From NCBI GenBank assembly GCA_032622095.1, contig CP136063.1, forward strand, positions 182,567,956 through 182,631,955: DNA of 64,000 nucleotides, given 5' to 3'. Made by a program: the position numbers and the translations under genes. This document shows, one piece after another, positions 26,201 through 36,200 of this stretch (positions are counted from its first letter, which is position 1; each line of letters starts with the position of its first letter). A model generated the notes under the pieces. That model worked only from the letters and a program-made list of their open reading frames with translations, had not been told where the DNA came from and did no database searches. Source of the stretch: Siphonodentalium dalli. Its lineage: Eukaryota > Mollusca > Scaphopoda > Gadilida > Siphonodentaliidae.

Positions 26201-28010
26201 TGAGTGGTCTGTAATATAATTATATCACTAGCTGAAACAGGCTCCCTCTGGAGCCTTTATTGGAGTGTGGGAGGAGCCTAGAGCCCCTTTGTGCGCTTTG
26301 CGCACATGCCAGAAGGATCATACTCATATATATACATATATATTATGCTACTTCAATATATCTTCGTTCAAATAAGTTCATATTTGACCAAAATATTGGT
26401 ATTGGTTGATATTGGACATATTTGATTCTGGAATAATCCCATAGTGGACTAAAACCCGTTATTCCGCTCGATGGCGCGGGCCACAGTGAACACACATATT
26501 TAAAGATCGTACATATCTGCTGCAACATACCCTCGTGCAAATAGATTGATATTGGACTTAAAGGCACGGGCGGCGTTTGTTGCAGAAATATTCATATTTG
26601 TTCAAATCGCCGTCAACAGAAGGAATATTAAAATATATATAGTTTTGTTCATATGCCAAACATAATCAGCGCGTAAGTAGTATATTGTCGTCAAGACGTG
26701 CGATGGTGTACGTAAACAAGAACCTGCTCGTGCTACAGAAGTTTTGCTTCTGTTTACATAACAGAGCAATTATATTGGTCAATCACGCACAAATGATATA
26801 AACGCTCTTTATTATTTCCATATCGGGAAAACAGTAACAAATAACGCTCTTTATGTTCACCATATCCGGATCTAAACAAAAGCCAGGTTTTGTCACGTTT
26901 TTTTCTTTTGTTTACATGACAAAGGAAAAACATTTGACAATAACATACTGTTTATGCCATATTTCTGATTGGTATAAGAACAAGGTCTGTCTATATTATA
27001 CTATTCTTTCTGTTTATGGCGGTTTTTGACGGAGCTGAATATTTTAACAGCATACCCAACGCCAACGCCGCCCGTATCTTTAATTGATTATGAAATAGTC
27101 CCATAGTGAGATTATTTTAATTTATTTAATCAATTTAATATATTAAAATCAATTTTTAAATCAAAATTTTGAAAAACTAACGCCGTTATAACCTCCGACA
27201 GGGTATCCCGAGTACCACACCAAATCTGGTGGAAATCGGTCTGGGGTATGGGAGAAAATTCCGATCAGGCAGACAGGCGAACGGACAGACATATCCTATA
27301 CTCTTGTGTGTATATATATACCACAGCGGCATAATATATTTTATACGTGCAACCGAACTTAATGTATATAATTTAAATTATGTTTCATTCTATTTATTCT
27401 TTCGTTTTGATCAGGCTACAAGATACTTACTCACACTGGAACAACATTCGGCTACAATGGTCTAATGACGTTGATACCAGACATGAAGTTGGGCATTTAT
27501 ACAATGTTAACGGGATACGACGCAAGCTACATTTACCGGACGATCCTCCACAACTACATTGCAGACATCTACATGGACCAGGATCCGTGGATAAACGCTA
27601 CACGCGCGTGTACGTATCCCACGGAGACACCTATGAAAACTCGAAGATCCGCAAAGAGTCGACAGTTTCGCAAAATGAAACGTTCCGCGACACGACCTTT
27701 ATCAGCATACACAGGGACTTACCACAACCCCGGCTATGGATTCATCCATGTTCGTTTGACCAACTCTTCGCAACTATCATTGAACTATGGTGTGGCCGAT
27801 TTCAGACTGCACTCGACTGCCGCTTCTGATCGATTTTCTGGTGAAGGAACTGGGATTGTTAACTTTCTGCACATAAATTACTTTCAATTCAGTTCACCAA
27901 ACGGGGATGATAGCGTGATAAATAAACTCACTGTTCCTGGATTTGAGAAATACTACCCACCGGTGTTCACTAAAGCAACTTCAACGGGACCAGAAACGAT
28001 CGTTGGTTAA
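13964..28010 (+). CDS. Secreted serine beta-lactamase-like protein (LACTB/class C family), five exons
   Basis: Joining 13964-14280, 16820-17008, 18032-18295, 19559-19818 and 27415-28010 gives 1626 nt (541 residues). All introns are GT-AG and intron phases match (2, 2, 2, 1). Residues 1-23 are a signal peptide (VGTFVLLFYVLLALLAP). The family motifs appear in order: SLTK at about 87-90 (SxxK nucleophile), HRMGMP (usual HRTGLP), YSS at about 186-188 where most relatives have YxN, GSGGIISNAEDMAKW, YGMGW, and HTG at about 350-352 in place of KTG. The last 100 residues (YTGTYHNPGYG...) resemble the C-terminal beta domain of Pab87-like S12 peptidases. The family includes mitochondrial LACTB and shell-matrix beta-lactamase-like proteins. 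Ser in the YxN motif leaves activity uncertain. Confidence 0.85.
14357..15967. mobile_element. Long inverted-repeat element (family B), paired arms of about 365 bp
   Basis: The left arm (14357-14717) is the reverse complement of the right arm (about 15597-15967). Outer tips read GCAACATATCCT and AGGATATGTTGC, and inner ends read AACAGGCTG and CAGCCTGTT. Shared inner words include GGCGCGGGCCATAGTGAAAACAC. The 880-bp centre holds a truncated family A copy and no transposase. The same arm recurs alone or paired at 24.5, 26.4, 44.8-45.6 and 63.6 kb. Confidence 0.65.
15402..15556 (-). mobile_element. Truncated family A element
   Basis: It contains the tail segment, one complete 67-bp palindrome and part of the AT-rich spacer. 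It then stops abruptly without the second palindrome or terminal TTAA. Confidence 0.85.
16019..16620. repeat. Degenerate tandem repeats with a (GTTT)n start
   Basis: It starts with TACTAATAAAACTAAATTTAG and a (TTTG)n run, followed by four or five diverged units of about 120 bp. Each unit carries a variant of GAGATGAAAATCTG and TTATTAGATAGGT. This pattern is typical of non-autonomous invertebrate repeats. Confidence 0.5.
16820..17008 (+). CDS. Beta-lactamase-like gene, exon 2
   Basis: Acceptor ATACCAG| and donor CATCA|GTAAGT, phase 2 at both ends, 189 nt. It encodes KLSVKTKLADVL and the conserved TTIEDIMAHRMGMP segment. Confidence 0.85.
17232..17500 (+). pseudogene. Partial duplicate of exon 3 end plus intron
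   Basis: This stretch is a diverged direct copy of 18226-18470. It holds the last coding part of exon 3 (DIAKPQIV...) and the start of the following intron, up to about TCCAAGTTATTGGAAAG. It lacks the exon's 5' half and its copy of the donor is altered, so it cannot replace exon 3. A further fragment of the same intron (GGAACTACTCGTCGATGAGT-like) lies near 25.85 kb. Confidence 0.75.
18032..18295 (+). CDS. Beta-lactamase-like gene, exon 3
   Basis: Acceptor AATTTTAG| and donor GTCAG|GTAGCA, phase 2 at both ends, 264 nt. It encodes RGTFRSSFYYSSLFYGVASG, where relatives have FQYNN, and LFRPLDMESSSF. The variable segment around DIAKPQIVINGK follows. Confidence 0.85.
18837..18997. mobile_element. 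Hairpin element, about 160 bp
   Basis: CAGAACACAAC at the left and GTTGTGTTCTG at the right begin arms of about 75 bp that pair through TCTTTTATCGAA/TTCGATAAAAGA up to a short loop near GCTACGC. It is a small non-autonomous foldback element inside intron 3. Confidence 0.7.
19559..19818 (+). CDS. Beta-lactamase-like gene, exon 4
   Basis: Acceptor TTTATCTAG| and donor ACAGAG|GTGAAT, phase 2 in and phase 1 out, 260 nt. It encodes GSGGIISNAEDMAKWMLFHL and DAYGMGWKLGYYRG, both hallmark segments of the class C-like fold. Confidence 0.85.
20170..20362 (-). repeat. Triplicated LINE 3' end with (GAT)n tails
   Basis: A unit of about 40 bp (TATGGAAATATATTTTAATG read on the minus strand) is followed by a (GAT)n run and occurs three times in tandem. 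It lies just beyond the 3' side of the minus-strand LINE. The His-rich and Met-rich frames here are repeat artefacts. Confidence 0.75.
20719..22054 (-). pseudogene. LINE reverse transcriptase, frameshifted
   Basis: The RT palm motifs are visible in order: LNPNKSPGPDGIHNRIL, PLFKKGNKTNPGNYIPISLTS, NEQQHGFRSKRNC, RKAFDSVPH and VKSGVPQGS. A frameshift just after GVPQGS moves the reading to the frame holding LYINDLP and FADD (21347-21123). The thumb/C-terminal part (FEKDLGIYIDENLNFEQQIN, IKTLIRPILEYG) is in another frame at 21198-20719. The first catalytic block reads YSDVRKAFD where active relatives usually have a hydrophobic-D-SKAFD pattern. Confidence 0.8.
22150..22602 (-). pseudogene. LINE ORF2 region between endonuclease and RT
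   Basis: A 150-codon open segment, hydrophilic and basic, contains NIPQSRARKCVKTKIWANRE and IKQKRKAYRTFR. These are typical of the linker before the RT in CR1-like ORF2 proteins. It ends before the RT frame. Confidence 0.7.
22631..22864 (-). pseudogene. LINE endonuclease fragment
   Basis: The N-terminal signature of an APE-type endonuclease is present (NKRSELELLISTEKPDLICITET), but the catalytic core that should follow is missing or scrambled. Confidence 0.65.
23115..23619 (-). pseudogene. LINE ORF1 remnant
   Basis: The first part (23619-23302) is a Glu/Lys-rich, coiled-coil-like segment ending RKCNLIVSNIAESD. The second part (23369-23115) continues in another frame with FYRIGKKIDGKIRSMKVTV and DIRDELMKTASKAKK. 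This layout matches ORF1 proteins with an RRM-like domain. Confidence 0.65.
23813..24025. repeat. Direct duplication, about 115-bp period
   Basis: CATCGGCCGCTTCAGCGTGC and the following 90 bp occur twice in tandem with moderate divergence. Confidence 0.7.
24198..24321. mobile_element. Palindromic hairpin element, 124 bp
   Basis: Almost the whole stretch is one imperfect palindrome, from TACCCTGTT to AACAGGGTA, with its centre at CGCCGGCAAGCCGGC. TA is at both ends. It is a minimal TA-type foldback element. Confidence 0.75.
24490..24855 (+). mobile_element. Solo arm of family B element
   Basis: It runs from CAGCTTGTTCTCCCG to GCGAGGATATGTTG and aligns with the right arm of the pair at 15.6-15.97 kb. 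No partner arm is nearby. Confidence 0.7.
25148..25546 (+). mobile_element. Double-hairpin TTAA element (family A), full copy
   Basis: TTAA borders, CCCTTTACCCAACA and TGTTGGGTAAAGGG ends, both 67-bp palindromes and the GGCCGGTTTTGGCCGG tail are intact. It lies in intron 4 of the beta-lactamase-like gene. Confidence 0.9.
26385..26557 (-). mobile_element. Partial family B arm
   Basis: It shares TGATATTGGACATATTTGAT and GGCGCGGGCCACAGTGAACA with the other family B arms, in reverse orientation. It is cut short on the right by a TTAA element. Confidence 0.55.
26558..27083 (-). mobile_element. TTAA element with AGRYACGGGCGG ends (family C)
   Basis: TTAA borders both ends. Terminal inverted repeats read AGGCACGGGCGGCG and, from the other side, AGATACGGGCGGCG. 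The interior is an imperfect large inverted structure around the word CTACAGAAGTTTTGCTTCTG, with no transposase. An inverted copy lies at 36.88-37.40 kb. Confidence 0.8.
27180..27300 (+). repeat. Retroposon-tail-like segment
   Basis: CACACCAAATCTGGTGGAAATCGGTC followed by GGCAGACAGGCGAACGGACAGACA resembles the 3' tail of invertebrate LINE/SINE families with GACA-type endings. It is a fragment only. Confidence 0.4.
27415..28010 (+). CDS. Beta-lactamase-like gene, exon 5 (terminal)
   Basis: Acceptor TTTGATCAG| in phase 1, stop TAA at 28008. It encodes the HTG motif (KILTHTGTTFGYNGLMTLIP), a basic stretch (KTRRSAKSRQFRKMKR) and the C-terminal beta domain beginning SAYTGTYHNPGYGFI. The last 300 nt are the left edge of the segmental duplication and reappear, broken, at 45.77 kb. 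Confidence 0.85.
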
Positions 28011-28790
28011 AAAATATGTTGACGGATTGTTAGCTCCCACTACAATATATACATTAAGGATGATCTCCGTTGAAAGACAAGATCGTGGACATGTGGGATG
28101 TACGGCATTTTCGTCTCAAACTGCATCATCTCCCCGAAGACCAACATTGCCAACTCTGAGAAACTCAATTTGTATTAATTTTTGATTGTAATTTTTCAAA
28201 TAATTACTCAAAACTATATATCAGAAGCACACATAACTAATATGCGCATACTAACTACTGAGAGTAAAAGTGGTGTATATATGCACTTTTGCTAAACGTG
28301 TATTTTACACATATGTTAACAAAGAAGACACAATAAGAACATGTTAGTGAACCAGAATTTCTTAGCCAACAACGTGGAGATGGTGGCAAGTACCATTATG
28401 CAGAATGTGGAGATCACTCATATGATGACCTGAAAAAAACATCGTACGGGTATGATTAGTGGACGAATATACGATGCATATTGTACATACGGTAAAAATG
28501 ACGCCACAATAATAAAGGAATCAACAATAAACTATTAATTATTCGTAATCATTACGTAGATAGTACCACGTATACGTGTACACTTCTCTTTTTTTTCCTT
28601 TTTTTTTAATAACTTATATAAAGCAGACAAGGGGTGAGAATAACACAATGAGCTACATTTATGTTCAATTAAAAGAACCCAAGAGAATGATTCTGCTTGG
28701 CGTCAGGAATATATATATTCAAGAACTGGTAGTGCACAAACATAATATAAAACACTTAAATTTAGCATGAAAATACAGGTCGAATTAATT
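28011..28790. other. 3' flank of the beta-lactamase-like gene
   Basis: No gene is visible. AATAAA at 28511-28516 is the nearest clear polyadenylation-type word downstream of the stop and could end the transcript. The segment around 28.05-28.5 kb is homologous to 46.07-46.09 plus 46.48-46.9 kb in unit 2. Confidence 0.4.
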
Positions 28791-28798
28791 ATCAATAG

Positions 28799-29907
28799 CT
28801 AATAATAAAATTGAAATAACCAAGGCTTAACATCGAAATAGGATAAGTAGTAGCTTCTAATATCTGATTTGCCATTTACAGGATATTTATAATATTTTAT
28901 GAATCTCGCGTGAGCCTTTATCAATGAATCAAGTTGACGGTTAGGTGGGTGACAGAGAATTTCGTATCTCGGCCAAACGGAAGCTACAGCCCACAAATTA
29001 TGTTCTGCATCGTTCAAACTCGTACATTGTTCTTCGAGCATCAAGTTGAACTTTCTAACTTTTCTAACTCGAATAGCAAACTCTGTTTCTGAGGGTCAAA
29101 ATTATTTATATATTTCTGCCGACTGTTTTCGAACAACGGGCTCAACTTGAGTAGATTCTTAATTAGCAACTTGAGTATATATATAGGTGATAAAGGTTCT
29201 GGAAAAGAAATAACATCGATCTCTTCTACTCGAGTTGATAGCGATGCACTGACTACACAGTTATAACTCTCCGTCTGAGAGCTTGCACCGATATTTAACT
29301 GAGGACGCAAACTCAGAAATTGTGCTATGTCCAGCTGACGGTCGATGTCAAGCAATCTTCTGAGCGTCAGGATATGAATGTTGTTTCTCGTGTTTTCTGT
29401 TTTGTACTTTGAATTCGTAGTTCCAAAATTGGGAACGATCCATTGCTAAGTAAGCACCGAGACAGTTTGAACAATTGTTTAGGTTGTGAGTAATTCGTGT
29501 TCTCGTCGCCTGTGGCAGAATAACTTGCACATGTAGTGTCTTTCCTGCTGCAATTATCTTGGCCATGACCATACTTTTGAGTTAAAACACCGCAAAGGGG
29601 ATGGTTCAAATGTAGTCAGTGGTAGTTTCGTGTATCCATCCTTCAACTCCGGTGGATGTTGAGACTGACTGAAGATCTATAGACTGTCCAATCGTTGTTT
29701 ATTACCATCAATTGTGTTTGACATTCGATGTATATTTGTGATTCCACGTGTAGTGAGCTCGGGCAATACATCAGATTCAGACGAATCACAACTGTCGCAG
29801 GTTCTCAACAGAGCCATGCTGCTATTCATGGTCGTATGATGAGTAACCCACACATATGTTTGGACAAGAGAGGTTGATAATAATGTCTGATCGAAATCTT
29901 TCAACAT
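28799..29907 (-). pseudogene. Retroelement ORF1 (zinc-knuckle) pseudogene, unit 1 copy
   Basis: Reading on the minus strand, 29907-29677 carries VLPELTTRGITNIHRM, then a CCHC zinc-knuckle region (QKYGHGQDNC) is split between two frames at 29609-29348. A tail follows at 29355-28799 (DPQKQSLLFELEKLE, TSLNDAEHNLWAVASVWP). The order (RRM-like segment, zinc knuckles, helical tail) is that of Jockey/CR1-type ORF1 proteins. At least three frame changes make it non-functional. The homologous copy in unit 2 shows it predates the duplication. Confidence 0.65.
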
Positions 29908-30192
29908 TCATTCGGGAGAACCATTTACTGGATAGATTGGTTTGACAACTGTCTTCAATTATTCAGCAATACTTTGTCTAATCAGTAACAAACACACTTC
30001 TGGACATTGGGATCAAAATTAGAAACCAACTACTGAGTATATACCTCTTACTTTCAATGGGATTCATTGTTGTTAGTTGTTGTTGCCATATGGAACTCAA
30101 ATACTCGACAACTAGCCCAGCCGCCGCCCCGGACTCCCATTCGAATTATGGTCAGACCAAAAGACTGGCACATAGCTGAAGCAGTGAACGGT

Positions 30193-30251
30193 TTAACGAC
30201 TGTATATAGCAGCCTCGTGGCACCTTCCCGCAGTGAGAGGTGTGAACTGTA
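30193..30251 (-). CDS. Kazal gene 1, exon 6 (terminal)
   Basis: Acceptor TTAATATAG| in phase 1, then 19 codons ending in TAA. It adds the sixth Cys of Kazal 3 (LTAGRC) 18 residues after Cys5, the spacing expected of a classical Kazal domain. This is the least certain exon because its polypyrimidine tract is poor. Confidence 0.55.
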
Positions 30252-33200
30252 CTATATTAAAACATTCGAATGTCATCTATCATCATCAAGACGAAATTCG
30301 AAGCAACATGAGACGACAGAAACGTGATTACACAGAAATCAAAACTGCAATTGTGGGACTACAATAGAGCACATAACATATATTTAACCCTTTACCCAAC
30401 AGAACGGCCCTGTGCCAATGCATTCTCTTATATATGCGAGTCGACCATAGGTCGCCTCGCATATATAAGAGAATGCATTGGCTTAACACATTAAAAATTA
30501 TAAAATTGTTAAAGAATGTAAGAAAAAATGGTAAAAAGTGTTAAAAAAAGATTTTTGTAGGCCAATGCATTCTCTTATATATGCGAGGCGACCTATGGTC
30601 GACACGCATATATAAGAGAATGCAATGGCACAGGGCATAACTGTGACCATCACAATGTGGTCAATGAGCCGGTTCCAATGATATCCATATTTGTATGGTT
30701 TTATTGAGACAGACCCAAGATAATTTAGCCTGTTGCAGCTTTATTTGGCCGGTTTGTTGGGTAAAGGGTTAATCTGCAACTCTGTGCAGAGACGCGACGT
30801 GTCGATTTATTGAACCGGATCAACTGATCCACCAGTCTTGAGGAGATGTAGGACCGAAGTGGACCTTGAGGTAAGCAGAATCCACATGTCGATTCCTAAC
30901 GTGATACGGCCAAGCCTTGAAATATTGTGCCTGTCATTTGCAGAATGAGGTCAACAGAGGGTGAATTTAGTGATCCTACCCGGCATAGCGCGCTAGCATC
31001 ACCAAATTCACCAACTGGTAACCTCATTCTGCTGAGTTGTAAGCATCTCTGGGGATCTCATTCTGCAAATGACAGACACACTATTTAAATGCTTGGATAC
31101 GGCCGCCCCAAATACCACCAGGACTCCAACACCACACCTCATGTGATGCACAATGGCAAACAGGGTTCTGCATAAGGATATTCTTCTTATGCCTATTCTA
31201 CCCCGGGGCCGCACTGGGTTTATCCCACTGGACAGACGGTCAAAATAGGGTTGCGAGGTGAGGAAAACACATACTCTGCATCATCTTTTCCAGATGGAGG
31301 CACAGTTGGCATTCATTGTGGTAAGTATGATGATCAGAGCCGCAGATGGTTTGTTGATGAAGACCGGTACAGGTTGTGTTCCATTGACTCGGGTGTTCCA
31401 CTGCCACGTCCGAGACATCATGAATGTATTGTTCGCACTGAGGCTAAAATGGACAAACATGAACATCGTTACACAAATGGTGTGTTGTCGACCTTGATCA
31501 TTTTCTCAATGTCACCCCATAATTTAAAGTACAGTGTGCTAGAAAAGAACTCCAGTATGTAATGATTCTGAGTCATGGGCCATACGTTCCAGATAAATTG
31601 CAATGACAGTTTTGCGCGCAGATATTACATGCGGTTACATTGCACTATCACAGCACTTAAAATCTACAATTCGAAGCAATGTTTGAAGTTAATCAAGTAT
31701 TTGGGCTATTTTTGGCACAGTGTTGGAATACGTTAAAAATGTGGGTAGTTGAGGATTAATCTCCAGGTCACGTAAACTAGAAACAATTCAAAACATATTA
31801 TATGGAACAATCCTGTGAGCAATAATTTTCGCATTGTAAATGTCTTATCATTCATGGTACCAGTCAGACTACCTAGAAGACAGAGCTTATTTCAAAACGA
31901 CACTTCTTGTCTTTTTAATAGAAATTGGCACATGATTCCATTATTAGGTGGGTTTGATCGCTTGATATCTATTTCAAACGAGGAAGTTTCAACACATTTT
32001 GAATATTTGACAGCCGACCAAACATTTCAATGATCGTTTCTTTTAAAGCGCTTCCGTCGCCCAAATGCAGTAAATAACAAAGGGTACGCATCTAAGATGC
32101 TATGTCGTGTTTATTGGCAGTCGACAAAAACTTCTGCCAATAACTTGGCAATAAGGCCCACTCAAGGCCCAACAAGTCGGACAAACCTGGTTTTCGAACT
32201 CTTCTGAGATATTATTGCAATAGAATTATATACCAAATATAAATTGAATGATTGGTTAATATCTCGCTAACGGTGAAAAAAAATGCTAAAAATAGACAAA
32301 CTAAGGCCCATAACTCCGGGGAAAAAGTTCGGACAAACCTGGTTTTCGAACTCGTCCGAGATATTGTTGCAAGAGACTCATATATCAAATATGGTTGTAA
32401 TCAGTTAATATTTAATTGAGTTATCGCGCTAACAGGTGATAAAATTGCAAAAAAAAGTCATCAAAGATGGATAACTCTTGTCAAAAAGTTCGAACGTGAC
32501 CCATTTTCTACAGGCAGTAAATAGTCATTCGGAGCAACTCACAAATGTCAAAGTTATATGGCATTCTTTATGTCCGCCCGCCGCCGCAAGCCCGCCGTCC
32601 GCCTGTCCACCCGCCCGCCCGCCAACCGTCCCTCGTCAAACCATAAGTCGAGTTTTTGAAAAACTCGACTAGTAAAGCGTGTTCTCAATTATGATCGTTT
32701 GTACTTGTTTTTAACGTAAAACGGATGAATAGTGGTATATTTATGCGATGCTTGTGCCATACGAATAAAGGTGGATGCAATTGTTTTCATTTTTCATGTT
32801 TGGTAAGCTGAAAATGAACACCCTAAATGTTGGTGTCAAATCAAAACGCACCACTCAGCTTATGAATTATCTTAATCCAGCATTACCAGTCGATCTGAAA
32901 AGATATCCAGTGCAATTCTAATCGGCGGCATCTCATATTTTGAATTTACTGCGTTAGGAAACAGTTCTCTGAGGGTGGAAACATGTTACCTCAGCACCAC
33001 ATCAAGATGGCGCTGAGGTGACCAATTTGTCAACCAGCTGGTGCAGCAATATTCCAGTGTATTCTCATATATATGCTAGTCTGCCATAGGGAGCCTCGCA
33101 TATATATGAGAATGTACTGGCTTACAATGTCAATGTAAATATTGTTAGGACAATGTATTCTCTCATATATGCGAGGTTCGCATATATAATAGCATGCATT

Positions 33201-36200
33201 AGCACAGGTTTTTCGCAAAAGTTCAGGAAGTTCCAATCATGTAAGGGTTAATTAACCCTTTACTCAACAAAACGGCCAAAACCGGCCAAATAAAGCTTCA
33301 ACAGCCTAAAATATCTTGGGTCTGTCTCAATAGAACCATACAAATATGGATATCATTGGAACCGGCTCCTTGACCACATTGTGATAGTTACAGTTATACC
33401 CTGTGCCAATGCATTCTCTTATATATGCGAGTCGACCATAGGTCGCTTCGCATATATAATAGAATGCATTGGCCTAAAAATAAATCTTTTTTTAACACTT
33501 TTTACTATTTTTTCTTACATTCTTTAACAATTTTATAATTTTTAATGTGTTAAGCCAATGCATTCTCTTATATATGCGAGGCGACCTATGGTCGACTCGC
33601 ATATATAAGAGAATGCATTGGCACAGGGCCGTTCTGTTGGGTAAAGGGTTAATAGCTCGCAGTTCCTCACAGCTGCTACACAACGTCATCCATATTATTA
33701 TATACATCTGCTCTGAATTATAGGTAATGTTTAAATTGAAACACAGATAACTCATGAGTTAGAAATGGATGACCTATTTTTAACAGGAAATACATTTCTA
33801 AAAACTGAATGAACTTTAATTTGAGTTCACTTGGAATTGAGTTGAATCCCGATGAAAGTGACTAATAATAAACACAAATATTGTGCTCCTGTACAATCAC
33901 TGGTGTATTTGTACAAGTAGATTAATTTTGGTAGGAACATTTTTTATTTATTGTTTAAAGCAAGAACAGTTATTTTTTGAACCAGTGCGTTAAATTCCGC
34001 AAATTGCATATTTTCCGACAAAATAAACGGTTGCTTGCAGTAGCATATGCTCGAGCTTTTCAATATATCAACACGGATGTAGCCTTGACTATGGACCATT
34101 TAGTTTTTTTAAAACAAAATGCTGAAAAAGTTTCTATGGCTATCATTGCTGAAACAAGATACGTCTGCGCCACCTAAAACAGTCCCCAAATATACCGAGG
34201 ATTAGATAAACTTACGTCTCTAATTTCTATTGGGAAGAAATCCTCCTCGACGCATGCGCCTTCATGGACCAGATTGATCGGATGATGGTGGTGTTGTAGA
34301 TTTGTGCAATTTGCAGCAATTAGCATGCATCGATTACCTATATAAAATTAACGTGTGCTGATTATATTATAGAAATAAAGATGTATGAGTTTTTGAGATA
34401 ATGCATTTTTTTTTGGTTTTGGATTGGGTGGGATTCGAACCTCAGCCAGTGACGGCGATCGCACCTTGCGACTCAAAGTCGACATCAATACCACACGGCC
34501 ACCGAGGCGACCCAAAAAAAAGGAAGCTCAAATGGCCGCTGTATTCCGACCTCGCACTTAGAACACTATATGCACATTTTAAGGCCTCTGAGTTAGATAT
34601 ATGTAGATCTTGAGCACAGCTGCATGGAATATGTAATCGTCTCCGAGACATGCCGAGAGTTGCCATTTGTTCATACATGGGACCATATAACACAAAATGC
34701 GCCAATTTTAGAACTTACATGGGGTTCTGAGACAGTTCAAGAAAAAACATTGCACTCTCTGAAAAAACGCATGCAGCTTCTAAAATCGCCGCCTTGTGTG
34801 TTGCATCATTGTGCATGGTCCCAGACATGTACAACTGGCACGCTCGGTATGTCTCGGAGACAAGTATATATAACACTAGCCGATGAGCCCAACGTTGTCC
34901 GGGCTATTCAAAAACCAAATTTCAAGTCGATAGCTCCACCCGTTTCCGAGATCTGGTCTGCGCCAGCGATGATCCCGACGTTGTCCGGGCTATTCAAAAA
35001 CCAAATTTCAAGTCGATAGCTCTACCCAGCCCGACGTTGTCCGGGCTATTCAAAAGCTCCATCCGTTTCCTATATCTGGTCTGCGCATGCGCGAAGCTGG
35101 CGTCGCATGGGCTCGGCGACCCGATAAAATTCGTATCCGGGGCAAGATAGATTCACATACCAAATTTCAAGTCGATAGCTCCACCCGTTTCCGAGATCTG
35201 GTCTGCGCATGCGCGAAGCTGGCGTCGCACTGGCTCGGCGACCCGATACAATTCGTATCCGGGGCAAGATACATTCACATACCAAATTTCAAGCCGATAG
35301 CTCCACCCGTTTCCGAGATCCGGTCTGCGCATGCGCGAAGCTGGCATCGCACGGGCTCGGTGACCCGATACAATTCGTATCCGGGGCAAGATACATTCAC
35401 ATAGCAAATTTCAAGTCGATAGCTCCACCCGTTTCCGAGATCTCGTCTGCGCATGCGCGAAGCTGGCGTCGCACGGCCTCGGCGGCCCGATAAAATTCGT
35501 ATCCGGGGCAAGATACATTCACATACCAAATTTCAAGTCGATAGCTCCACCCGTTTCCGAGATCTCGTCTGCGCATGCGCTGCACGGGCGTCGCACGGGC
35601 TCGCCAATACGACAACGACCACCGCCTGGTCAAACTACACACACGTACCAAGTTTCGTCCCGATCGGTCGAGAATCGTAGATGTGTATTAATGACAGACA
35701 GACAAACAGACAGACAGACAGAGGTCTTCAAAATATATATGAGATGCAGCTATGCCAAATATCTACCATATATAGAAATATACTATTTGTTATTAAAGTA
35801 ATGCGTCAATTTTATTCTGCTGAAATGCAACATCCATACATTTTCCGGATAATACAGTTCCAGTAATTTCAAACCGGTGGCCATCGTTCGTCATGAGATA
35901 TTTCCTGATGAATTCGTCAGAAATTATGAAAACAATTTATGATTTATGATCTTTTCTGCAATGTTGTTATAGGGCCGAAATGCCTATGGATAACTTACCA
36001 GACATGGGTGAGTAAGTGCCCGTACAAAAGGCTGATATGTGCGTAAAGGCTATTTAATCGAGCATATATAGCAACGGAACTATCTTGGTCAACCTGGTAC
36101 ACATATACACATTTCAACCTATCAGCTCCCGAAATAGTATGTGTCTCTGTTGTGAGCAACATGACTAGACCTTTATCAGACAATTAAACCGAATTCTTCA

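Noticed and set aside
31251-31562. Plus-strand 103-codon frame (and its counterpart near 50.0-50.3 kb)
   Set aside because: It is the opposite strand of Kazal exon 5. The minus strand has the cysteine pattern, splice sites and conservation.
34426-34513. Functional tRNA gene
   Set aside because: A and B boxes are recognisable, but the acceptor stem does not pair and the unit 2 copy has lost the A box, so it is a tRNA-derived repeat.
35070-35680. Overlapping open frames of 80-105 codons on both strands
   Set aside because: They result from the GC-richer 122-bp tandem repeat. The period is not a multiple of three and the frames shift between units.
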